Source: a virus
Length of the DNA stretch: 64,000 bases
Virus record (IMG/VR): IMGVR_UViG_3300012926_000004
Span: 1 to 64,000 of that record
Reading direction: 5' to 3' (one strand)
A program made the translations under genes and the position numbers. The notes beneath the pieces were generated by a model. It made no database searches. It had not been told where the DNA came from and worked only from the letters and a program-made list of their open reading frames with translations. Each line of letters begins with the position of its first letter. Position 1 is the stretch's first letter. Positions 57,586-64,000 of the stretch are shown one piece after another.

Positions 57586-57873
57586 TTATTTGCGATTTAC
57601 TGAGCGGACTCCGGCTGTGCGTTGTTTTGGGATCGCAGGGCCGCCAGCTTTGCGTGGTTTCGTGCCGCGAGTAGGCAGCTTTTTTGAGGGCGCAGTCACG
57701 CGCGGTGCGGTGGTGGCGGAAGTCGAGGAGTTGCGCTTGGGAGTTACGCGCTCAGGCAGCTTTTTGATATTGGGCGTGGCGGCTGCCCACTCTTTGGGCA
57801 TGGATTTAGGGATTTCTCCGCGAGCGGCAGCAGCAAACATCCAGCGTTGCTGACTTTTCGATTTTAGGGGCAC
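57586..57873 (-). CDS. Small basic conserved phage protein, 95 aa
   Basis: Starts with GTG, and GGAGGT lies 7 bases upstream. The opening MPLKSKSQQRWMFAAAARGE and PKEWAAATPNIKKLPERV is a motif I recognise from many phage and bacterial small proteins, followed by a Lys/Arg/Pro-rich tail. Function unknown. It directly follows the portal gene. Confidence 0.65.
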   Translation of the reverse strand: MPLKSKSQQRWMFAAAARGEIPKSMPKEWAAATPNIKKLPERVTPKRNSSTSATTAPRVTAPSKKLPTRGTKPRKAGGPAIPKQRTAGVRSVNRK

Positions 57874-57885
57874 GATACTACCTCC

Positions 57886-59706
57886 TTAGTGCGGTCCTTG
57901 TGGTCCTTGTTTCGCCTGCGCTGCGGCTGCGTTCGCCAGCATCGCCAGCTTGAGCTTGTCCAGAGCCTCTTCCTTGAGCTCTCGCTCGTTCTGATCCATG
58001 TCAACGTTCGCATCAAGCACCCGGAAGAGGTTCTTACGGCTGAGGTCCCCAGTGCGGCGGAGCACAGCAGCCATCTGAACCCTGGTTTCCTTGTCAAAGG
58101 TCAACGCAGAGCCTGGCCGGATCGAGAATTGGAATTTGCGTACTACTTCTTCAGGCCGAGTACCGGAGTGCGTGTTCAGCATGGACCCATACAACGGCTG
58201 GAAATCGCTCGGCATGATGCCATCCTCGCCGAGGATCGCTACGCGATGGCCGACAGTGTAGAACTGCAGCATGTTCGACATGACGAGCTGGCCGGCTTTG
58301 GTCATGAAACGCTCTAAGGCGCGGCCCATGACACGGACGAGGGCCGAGCGCGAGTTGTTGATGAGTTCCAGCGAGTCGTGACTGGGGATTTGGTCCTTGG
58401 CTGCAGCATCGTTGATCGCGGAACTGCCAGTAGACTTGTCCATTTCGTCCTGAATCATCTGAGCGAAAGGCATGGCCAGGCTCGGAATCTCAGGCTGCGG
58501 CCGGAATGTAGGTGCACTGCCGGAATTCTGATTGAATTCGAGCTTGCCGCCTGAAATCGTGGTCGAGATATTGTCCAGATCGCCTCGGGAGACGGAGTTG
58601 CGAGGCGCAATGATCGTTGGAGTCAGGCCAGCCTTGATCGTTTCGAGCAGGCCGGACATAATCCGGTTAAGGACGTCCTGCGGGCCTATTTGGTTGCCCA
58701 TAACGGACATGCCTTCAGCCGCCCACGGACCCTTGAGGGGCTTGAAGTCTACGTAGGGATGGTGCTGGTTGTAGAAATAAGGGTTGCAAGTGTCGTCCAG
58801 GACCTTTTTGCCTGCGGTGACGACTAGCCGGCCACGTGGGTAGAGCGGCTGGCCAGGTGCAACCTTGTAGCCCCAGTTGGCCTTGGCTGGACCCATCTGA
58901 ATGGTCTCGCCAGTCTCGTTCAGGCTGGGGTCAAGCATCCAGAACTGACGCATCATCGCCATCGGATAGAGTTGCTCGGAGCCGTTCGCGCCACCGGACT
59001 TGACGCCCAGGACGCGGCGCATCTGCGGCGACAGCTTGGACCATTCGGCAGAGGAGAGGCTGGAGGGGCGCATCGGCTGAGCGAGCGCTGTGATACCAGG
59101 CGCTTCGGGCTCGACGTCGCGGGCTAGGTCGCCATAACGGCGGATCAGGGATGCGATCGAGACTAGGTCTTTCTCGATCACGCACTCGGATTTCTCTAGG
59201 CTGCCGTCGCCACCGAGGATAGACAGCTTCATCGGATTGATCGAGATGATCTCGGTGTCGCCGTAGCCGCCTTTGAGCTTGGGGTTCCACTGGACTTTGC
59301 CGAAGCCGCGCGCCAGGAGTCCCATGCCTACGATGTCTTGCAGGGCCTCGGGATAGCCAGGGTCGGTGGCCCAGAACTGCAGAAACTGTGTGAGCTTGGC
59401 CTGGATTGTAGAGAAGTCGTTGTGTCGGTCCCAGACCTTGATCTGAGGCTCAGGCTTACCTTCGGTCAGCAGGGAGACGAGCTCCCAGTACTGCCGGAAC
59501 ATGTGGTTCGTGACGGGGCGCGCGGAGCCATATGCGGTCGGGCGATTCGGCCACTGATTCCCGCACAAATATTGGATGATCTTGGGAAACAGCTTCAAGG
59601 CAGGCGACTGCGAAGTCTCTTCTTCGGCCTGGCGGACTGCTAGCTCTGTCCAGGCAATCACTTCGGCTTCGAGTTTGGCTGGCGGTATCGTGCTGAACTT
59701 TGGCAT
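57886..59706 (-). CDS. Portal protein
   Basis: 606 aa; forms the dodecameric DNA gate at the capsid vertex. The opening (KIIQYLCGNQWP, RPVTNHMFRQYWELVSLLTE, GKPEPQIKV), the central strand/helix order (GMGLLARGFGKVQWNPKLKG, INPMKLSIL) and the C-terminal wing (NDAAAKDQIPSHDSLELINN, MGRALERFMTKAGQLVMSNM) fit portal proteins of the podovirus type. Length is also right. A zinc-ribbon protein lies upstream. Confidence 0.75.
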   Translation of the reverse strand: MPKFSTIPPAKLEAEVIAWTELAVRQAEEETSQSPALKLFPKIIQYLCGNQWPNRPTAYGSARPVTNHMFRQYWELVSLLTEGKPEPQIKVWDRHNDFSTIQAKLTQFLQFWATDPGYPEALQDIVGMGLLARGFGKVQWNPKLKGGYGDTEIISINPMKLSILGGDGSLEKSECVIEKDLVSIASLIRRYGDLARDVEPEAPGITALAQPMRPSSLSSAEWSKLSPQMRRVLGVKSGGANGSEQLYPMAMMRQFWMLDPSLNETGETIQMGPAKANWGYKVAPGQPLYPRGRLVVTAGKKVLDDTCNPYFYNQHHPYVDFKPLKGPWAAEGMSVMGNQIGPQDVLNRIMSGLLETIKAGLTPTIIAPRNSVSRGDLDNISTTISGGKLEFNQNSGSAPTFRPQPEIPSLAMPFAQMIQDEMDKSTGSSAINDAAAKDQIPSHDSLELINNSRSALVRVMGRALERFMTKAGQLVMSNMLQFYTVGHRVAILGEDGIMPSDFQPLYGSMLNTHSGTRPEEVVRKFQFSIRPGSALTFDKETRVQMAAVLRRTGDLSRKNLFRVLDANVDMDQNERELKEEALDKLKLAMLANAAAAQAKQGPQGPH

Positions 59707-59817
59707 GCTGTCTCGTGTCTCGCAGATCCTGTTGAAGCTTCAGAGGTAGAGTCGCATGGCGGCGCGGTGCACGGCAAGGTTTTTAGCTGGAAGTTTTTGG
59801 CTGGCGGTTGAGTACTC

Positions 59818-60579
59818 CTACCTGCGGCTTAGATCTTGAGGCTTGGCTATGTGCGCGATTGGCGAGACAGCGCCTGCAGGGAGCGGCTTCGGCCGAGGCG
59901 GCGGTAGCTGGTTGGAGGTAGCCTGCTGCTGCTGGTGATAGTACTCGGGATCGTCAGGGTCGATGATCTGGGGGAACTGGGTCTGTGGGGGCAGAGCGAG
60001 TGAGTCGGGATCAATCGCAGGCTGTTGGCTGCCAGTACCTAACAAGGCACCTAGAGCACCAAGACCGTTGGTGGCCTGCTGTCCGCCGCCAAGTGCGCCG
60101 ATAAGCTTCAAGACGGGTTCCAGAACCTTTTGCTGCATGCGTGCCTCGTCCAGGGACTTTTTGACCTCGATATAGGCTTTGGCCAGGCCTACGATGTCAC
60201 GGCCCTTGGTAATCGTCATGTTCAGTTCTTTGCTGAGGTCGGCGAGCTCGCGTGCGTATTGGCCTTCAAGCAGGACTGTGTCGTCATCGACGAGTGCGTG
60301 GAACAAGGCGCAGAGAGTTGTTTGGAGGTTCACTGGGAACTTGGACTGGAGCGTGGCCAGGTCGCTCGGGTAGATCCACATCGGCTGTGCGATCGTGTTC
60401 GGGGGCTGCTTCTCGGCCATAACCATCTGCTGCATGCGTGGCTTGCGGGCCATGAGGGTTTGGTACTCCCACTGATGCTTGTTGACCTGGCAGAACATGC
60501 CTTTTTGCTCGTTGATGATCAGCGAATCAATACCTTGACGGTCGCATGCGGGACAATATATGCCTGTGTGCTTGGACAT
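59818..60579 (-). CDS. Zinc-ribbon-tipped hypothetical protein, 253 aa
   Basis: N-terminal Cys/His set (IYCPACDRQGIDS then GMFCQVNKHQWEY) likely binds one zinc. A helical middle (ARELADLSKELNMTITKGRD, AYIEVKKSLDEARMQQKVLE) and a Gly/Gln/Pro-rich tail follow. GAGGA lies 5 bases before the ATG. It precedes the portal gene in transcription and may be a packaging or head accessory protein; no terminase motif is present. Confidence 0.55.
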   Translation of the reverse strand: MSKHTGIYCPACDRQGIDSLIINEQKGMFCQVNKHQWEYQTLMARKPRMQQMVMAEKQPPNTIAQPMWIYPSDLATLQSKFPVNLQTTLCALFHALVDDDTVLLEGQYARELADLSKELNMTITKGRDIVGLAKAYIEVKKSLDEARMQQKVLEPVLKLIGALGGGQQATNGLGALGALLGTGSQQPAIDPDSLALPPQTQFPQIIDPDDPEYYHQQQQATSNQLPPPRPKPLPAGAVSPIAHIAKPQDLSRR

Positions 60580-60630
60580 GTGGTTCCTCAGCTACACGTT
60601 ATCATGTAAAGCCGGGTGAGGGAAGTAGGT

Positions 60631-60822
60631 TCAGCGTAGCAGGACCGTGCCGTGACCAAGGCCGCCTGTCAACAACTCGATCAGCGCTACGAGGAAGGTG
60701 ATGGCTACGATCAGGCGCACGATCCAGACGAACTGAGGCGGGATCGGAATCAGGCTGACGATGTAACTGATGATGCCGAAGATAATGAACAGGATCAGGA
60801 GCGAGATCAGAAAGCTAAGCAT
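60631..60822 (-). CDS. Small two-span membrane protein, 63 aa
   Basis: Two hydrophobic helices (MLSFLISLLILFIIFGIISY and WIVRLIVAITFLVALIELL) around a Pro-rich turn (SLIPIPPQF), resembling Thivi_2564-type small membrane proteins found in bacteria and phages. The ATG at 60822 has GAGG 9 bases upstream; an ATG at 60837 lacks one. Holin-like action is possible. Confidence 0.6.
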   Translation of the reverse strand: MLSFLISLLILFIIFGIISYIVSLIPIPPQFVWIVRLIVAITFLVALIELLTGGLGHGTVLLR

Positions 60823-60874
60823 GGCTAGAAACCTCATGTGGGTCGGATGCAGCGTGCGGAAGCTGGGTTGGTTA

Positions 60875-60903
60875 TTGACATGTTACATGAATCGATGTAA
60901 AGT
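60875..60903 (+). promoter_or_regulatory. Leaderless promoter with inverted repeat
   Basis: TTGACA (60875-60880), 17-base spacer, TAAAGT (60898-60903), then six bases to the ATG at 60910. TTACATGAATCGATGTAA (60883-60900) is an inverted repeat of two TTACAT half-sites that overlaps the -10 box. Confidence 0.65.
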
Positions 60904-60909
60904 CGTGGC

Positions 60910-61296
60910 ATGTTGAAGCCTTCTAAGTCCGATGAAGTCCGCCCAGAAGTGCAGCATATGATCGATCTGCATCGCAGAATGTCGTTGCTGGGCGCGGAGG
61001 TAGACCGCAGCAGGCATGACAATATGCAGCATCTAGAAGATATCAAGGAAGTTGTGTTGACGATCCAGGAGTGGCAGAGGAAGCAGACTTGGTGGGCGGT
61101 GGGCACAGTACTGGCGTTTGGCGTTGGTCTATCGCCAGCGTGGGCTAGAGAAGTAGAGATTGCTTTTGGTGGGACTGTACTGGGGACAGGACTTCTGATA
61201 TGGATCCTTATCGCGGCGGTAGACTTCATCAAGGATGCCGTGCAGCACCGTAAGGAACATAGGGCGGCAGAGCCCGGAAAGGCAGGTCAGCCATAA
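60910..61296 (+). CDS. Membrane protein with N-terminal coiled coil, 128 aa
   Basis: Helical N-terminal half (PEVQHMIDLHRRMSLLGAEV, HLEDIKEVVLTIQEWQRKQ) then two membrane spans (WWAVGTVLAFGVGLSPAW, GTVLGTGLLIWILIAAVDF) and a basic tail. No ribosome binding site; transcription should begin about at the ATG. It resembles in layout the 16416 coiled-coil membrane protein. First gene of the last plus block. Confidence 0.65.
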   Translation: MLKPSKSDEVRPEVQHMIDLHRRMSLLGAEVDRSRHDNMQHLEDIKEVVLTIQEWQRKQTWWAVGTVLAFGVGLSPAWAREVEIAFGGTVLGTGLLIWILIAAVDFIKDAVQHRKEHRAAEPGKAGQP

Positions 61297-61784
61297 TGTT
61301 TTTTAAGGTTCCGATGATCGACGGTGGAAAGGTGGACGACGAGTGGGAGTTCGGCGAGACGAATGGGTCAGATGGTGATCTGGAGTATAGGAACTACTGG
61401 AGTTTCTTCGCAGGATGGTTTGGGGCTGGATCGATTTTACTCGCTCTTAGCACAGCGCTATGGTGCTTTGGGTTCCGGCCGGTGCCGAAGTGTGTGGTTG
61501 TGAGCGCCAGTACTGAGTACCGATACGAGTTCGCATGGGTTGCGCAGGATGGTAAGGAGTGTGGTAGGTTGTGGCGCAATACCGATGGTCCGCTGTGGCA
61601 TGCGCAGCCGAGCGGGTTCTTCTGGCCGGACAAGGAATTTACTGAAGTAGGCAATGCTTTCCGGTATATGAACGAGCACTGTGCCCCGATGGGGCCGTAT
61701 GCTGTGCAGATCCCGGAAGAGGGTAAGCCAGTGGTCGAATGGAATTTCCGCGGCGACAAGGTTCATCCGCGGGCGGATAAGTAG
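61296..61784 (+). CDS. Single-span membrane protein, 162 aa
   Basis: One strong membrane helix (WSFFAGWFGAGSILLALSTA) near residue 45 divides a cytosolic acidic arm from a larger outer part with two or three Cys (KCVVVSASTEYRYEFAW, KECGRLWRN, NEHCAPMG). Start overlaps the upstream stop by one base (TAATG). Not recognised. Confidence 0.65.
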   Translation: MFFKVPMIDGGKVDDEWEFGETNGSDGDLEYRNYWSFFAGWFGAGSILLALSTALWCFGFRPVPKCVVVSASTEYRYEFAWVAQDGKECGRLWRNTDGPLWHAQPSGFFWPDKEFTEVGNAFRYMNEHCAPMGPYAVQIPEEGKPVVEWNFRGDKVHPRADK

Positions 61785-61958
61785 ATGAAGCGCTGGCTGC
61801 GTTGGGCGAAGGCGTTGGTGGGTGATATCAAGTTCGCCTGGCACTATCGAGGCTATCAGATTTATGTGGAACATTTTCCAGTCAGTGCGTGGGTGTTGCG
61901 GACTTATATCAGACGTCATGGAGAGGTTGATTGGTATGCGATACGGAAAGAAAAGTAA
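61785..61958 (+). CDS. Small aromatic-rich protein, 57 aa
   Basis: Immediately follows the upstream stop (TAG then ATG). Encodes MKRWLRWAKALVGDIKFAWH and YRGYQIYVEHFPVSAWVLRT, basic and aromatic. It overlaps the next gene by 23 bases in another frame. Short but supported by tight coupling. Confidence 0.5.
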   Translation: MKRWLRWAKALVGDIKFAWHYRGYQIYVEHFPVSAWVLRTYIRRHGEVDWYAIRKEK

Positions 61959-62745
61959 GGCTGCGGAGGTTGCTGAGGCTCTGGAGTTGGAGAAGACTCG
62001 GCTTAGTGATAATGCCGCTGCGGCTGAACATGCGCGGCTGATAGAGAAGGATGTGCTGAACTTCGCCAAGGCCAAGTCTAGCGGCGTAGTTGAGTATTGG
62101 ACTGAGGCTGAGAGAGTAGCGCTGGAGAATGCGTTGCGAGAGATGCACGGCCGCGAGCCAGTATTCGGGCATGCGACTGAAGTCGGGTCATATCCAGTTG
62201 AGTTCGGCGACCATTGCCCGGCGTGCGTGTTAGGTCAGAGCCTTGAGAAGGGCGAAGGCACGCATTTAGAGGGGACTATTGAGTATCCTGATGTGCCTGA
62301 TGCTTTAGCGGATCTGAATCCGAGACCGTCATGGTGGACCGAGAATGTTGCTGCTCAAGCTGAAGTTGCGGCGGCTGCACAGAAAGCTCGTGCGCAGGCT
62401 GTTCGCCCGCTAACAGCCTCCGAGATGAATGTAGTCTACCAGATTCGTAATGCTGTTGAAGAGTACATGGAGAATCAGAAGGTGATTGAGATGTTGTCAG
62501 GGGTTGGATCCGGTCAGACTGGTGCAGTAGGCCGTGCAAAGCCAGTAGCCGATCTCGCCGATCATGGCAATCCTTGGAGAGAAGCTGATGAGCTGCGCGC
62601 TGAGGTGCAGAAGCTCAGACAGGAATTGATGAATGCAAAGTCTGTATCAGCAGCTCGGCAAGCTGATATCGACTACATGACAGTCGAGCTGACTAGACTG
62701 ACGAATATGCTGAAAGCGCCGAAGGCATTGCTAAGGGAGAGTTGA
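61936..62745 (+). CDS. Helical, coiled-coil protein, 269 aa
   Basis: The ATG at 61936 has GGAGAGG 9 bases upstream and is preferred over upstream codons in the same frame. Long helices (AAEVAEALELEKTRLSDNAA, ELRAEVQKLRQELMNAKSVS), with a Cys-x-x-Cys and His (FGDHCPACVLGQ) in the middle. No family. It overlaps the 57-aa gene. Confidence 0.55.
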   Translation: MRYGKKSKAAEVAEALELEKTRLSDNAAAAEHARLIEKDVLNFAKAKSSGVVEYWTEAERVALENALREMHGREPVFGHATEVGSYPVEFGDHCPACVLGQSLEKGEGTHLEGTIEYPDVPDALADLNPRPSWWTENVAAQAEVAAAAQKARAQAVRPLTASEMNVVYQIRNAVEEYMENQKVIEMLSGVGSGQTGAVGRAKPVADLADHGNPWREADELRAEVQKLRQELMNAKSVSAARQADIDYMTVELTRLTNMLKAPKALLRES

Positions 62746-62746
62746 C

Positions 62747-63685
62747 ATGATGTTGATAGTTGCAGGTTTAGTAGCTGGGATGTTGATGCAGGCCAAGGCA
62801 AGCTCAGATCAGATAACGCTTGCTGAAGCCAAGGCCGCGGGGAACGTGATCTATTACGTAAACTGTGCGACGAACGAGGTGCTGCCGAAGGGCAAGACGT
62901 CGGAGTGTTGGTTTGCCAATGACGGTACGGTAGCAGTGCCTGCGCCAGGCTATGTTGCTACACCATTCTTCGGGGGAGTTGATGATCGTCAGGTTGTTAT
63001 AGGTACGGAGGATAAGCCCACGCCGATTATTATCGAAGGCGGCAGCTACGGCGGCATGCCGATCACGGTGCCGAAGGGCAGTTATGTTGTAGTGATCACG
63101 CCGCCGTCGTCTCAGTCTAAGATCACGATGGCTCCAGCTCCTGAGCCGAAGCTGCATGACTGGAACGGCCAGCAGTGGCAGGATCACGGCATGCCGAACT
63201 GTCTCAATCCAGATTTTAAGAATGGTGGCAATCAGCCTTGTGTCACGTATGGGCCTGGTCAGGAGCAAGGTGGTTTCATCGATCATGGCTATAGTACTTG
63301 CGTTTACCTGACCGGCAAGTCTGATCCTTGCATACCGATGGGCGTTGGTGGAGCGCCGCCGCCGCCGCAGATTCCAACAGCTACGATCACGGTCACTGCT
63401 GACAAGGCTAAGTCGCTGCTGACTGTGGCTGTGGCGTGCCCGGCGGGCTACATAGTCAAGATGCCGTTGCTCAAGGAAACGCCATCGGACAAGAACGTCG
63501 CTGAGAGTCTAGAAGCTATGTTCAGCTCGACATGCTCGAACTCAGGAGGTGTGCGCGCGGGCGAAGTGACACCGACGATCACGTATACGTTGGATCTCTG
63601 GAAGACCGCACTGGAGTGGTCGAATCAGCACTGGATCGATACGAATCTAGGCGGCAGCGGTAAGCCCAAGCAGAAGGAGAAGTGA
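62747..63685 (+). CDS. Secreted-type protein with many cysteines, 312 aa
   Basis: The opening (MMLIVAGLVAGMLMQAKASS) looks like a short signal peptide. The mature part has scattered Cys (YVNCATNE, SECWFAND, MPNCLNP, QPCVTYG, STCVYLTGKSDPC, VACPAG, SSTCSNS), fitting disulfides in the periplasm. It is Gly/Pro-rich and has a charged end (GKPKQKEK). Together with the upstream membrane proteins it forms an envelope-directed gene set. No family recognised. Confidence 0.6.
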   Translation: MMLIVAGLVAGMLMQAKASSDQITLAEAKAAGNVIYYVNCATNEVLPKGKTSECWFANDGTVAVPAPGYVATPFFGGVDDRQVVIGTEDKPTPIIIEGGSYGGMPITVPKGSYVVVITPPSSQSKITMAPAPEPKLHDWNGQQWQDHGMPNCLNPDFKNGGNQPCVTYGPGQEQGGFIDHGYSTCVYLTGKSDPCIPMGVGGAPPPPQIPTATITVTADKAKSLLTVAVACPAGYIVKMPLLKETPSDKNVAESLEAMFSSTCSNSGGVRAGEVTPTITYTLDLWKTALEWSNQHWIDTNLGGSGKPKQKEK

Positions 63686-63690
63686 TCGCA

Positions 63691-63786
63691 ATGTTGCAGC
63701 GAGTCGTATGGTTGTTGTTCGGCAAGCCAGGCCAGTTAGTAGGCAGTAGGTACGAAGCTCTGAAAGGGTTAGTAGGGGAGCGGTAA
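63691..63786 (+). CDS. Tiny membrane-leaning peptide, 31 aa
   Basis: Encodes MLQRVVWLLFGKPGQLVGSR followed by YEALKGLVGER. AAGGAGAAG lies upstream across the previous stop. It is short; accept with caution. Confidence 0.4.
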   Translation: MLQRVVWLLFGKPGQLVGSRYEALKGLVGER

Positions 63787-63791
63787 CGCCA

Positions 63792-64000
63792 ATGGCCATG
63801 ATGGATCTGACTAAGATTCCGATAAAAGGTGTGACCTGGTTTGAGGCGCATTTCAGAGTGCCTACTCCTCGTCAGCATGTGGGAGGTGCTGTACGTCCAG
63901 GCGCTGATATCAACATCGCTGACGTAATCTTCGAGGATAATAGTTACGTTCAGTTCGAGTTAGTGCTGTATCAGAGCCTGCATCGCATGGCCAGGCTGCA
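63792..64000 (+). CDS. Hypothetical protein, 5' part (cut by window end)
   Basis: 69 residues before the edge: MAMMDLTKIPIKGVTWFEAH, FRVPTPRQHVGGAVRPGADI, NIADVIFEDNSYVQFELVLY. Beta-type, not recognised. GGGGAG lies in the tail of the upstream peptide gene. Confidence 0.5.
   Translation, partial: MAMMDLTKIPIKGVTWFEAHFRVPTPRQHVGGAVRPGADINIADVIFEDNSYVQFELVLYQSLHRMARL

Noticed and set aside
59818-60579. Small terminase subunit
   Set aside because: The position upstream of the portal fits, but the protein has a zinc ribbon and a low-complexity tail and no DNA-binding helix-turn-helix or oligomer core that I can see.

Overview
The window looks like part of the genome of a lytic tailed phage of podovirus type; both ends cut through genes. 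The signs are a T4-type lysozyme, portal, putative scaffold and HK97-fold-like capsid genes, two very large proteins of ejection-protein character, a large beta-rich nozzle-like tail protein, and no tape-measure or tail-sheath gene. I see no integrase, RNA polymerase or terminase here, so the rest of the genome must hold the packaging genes. The host cannot be read directly. Secreted-type proteins with carboxypeptidase-regulatory-like domains are common in soil Gram-negatives such as Acidobacteriota, but that host guess is weak.

Layout. (1) 1-912, minus: 5' part of a RecA-like P-loop ATPase. (2) 1.2-12.8 kb, plus: replication and recombination. It holds a Cas4/AddB-like PD-(D/E)XK nuclease with a probable Fe-S cluster, a second P-loop ATPase, two ribbon-helix-helix-like small proteins, a candidate ssDNA-binding protein, an HNH endonuclease, a Pif1/RecD-like helicase, a MazG-like pyrophosphatase and a uracil-DNA-glycosylase/DNA polymerase A fusion. 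(3) 12.8-16.8 kb, mixed strands: small Cys-rich and membrane proteins around an endolysin with an intact Glu-Asp-Thr triad (lysis region). (4) 16.9-60.8 kb, almost all minus. Transcription runs from high to low coordinates: zinc-ribbon protein and portal, then scaffold and capsid, decoration-like proteins, adaptor, a set of small accessory genes (DUF559 nuclease, an Acb2/Tad1-like gene), an inserted-looking XRE / von Willebrand A / DnaJ-zinc-finger module, tail proteins, nozzle, ejection proteins, and finally a run of long fibre-like proteins. (5) 60.9-64.0 kb, plus: small membrane and secreted proteins of unknown role.

The most unusual feature is that six fibre-like proteins (a collagen-like protein, an SGNH-hydrolase protein of about 1,360 residues, two with carboxypeptidase-regulatory-like domains and two others) carry what look like Sec signal peptides or signal anchors. 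One of these is fused behind an HNH-like zinc module. Phage fibres normally assemble in the cytoplasm, so this cluster could be an exported set of proteins made during infection.

Regulation is visible in places. Strong -35/-10 pairs carry palindromes or direct repeats inside the spacer. The XRE gene promoter has two GATTAGCG copies filling its spacer, and the nozzle operon promoter has a palindrome built from the same TTAGCG half-site. Several promoters have the -10 box only 6-9 bases before the ATG, suggesting leaderless messages as for lambda cI. A related AATCNATGTAA motif recurs at transcription-unit edges. Two leaders (53.5 and 46.6 kb) can form a pseudoknot and a long hairpin next to the start codon.
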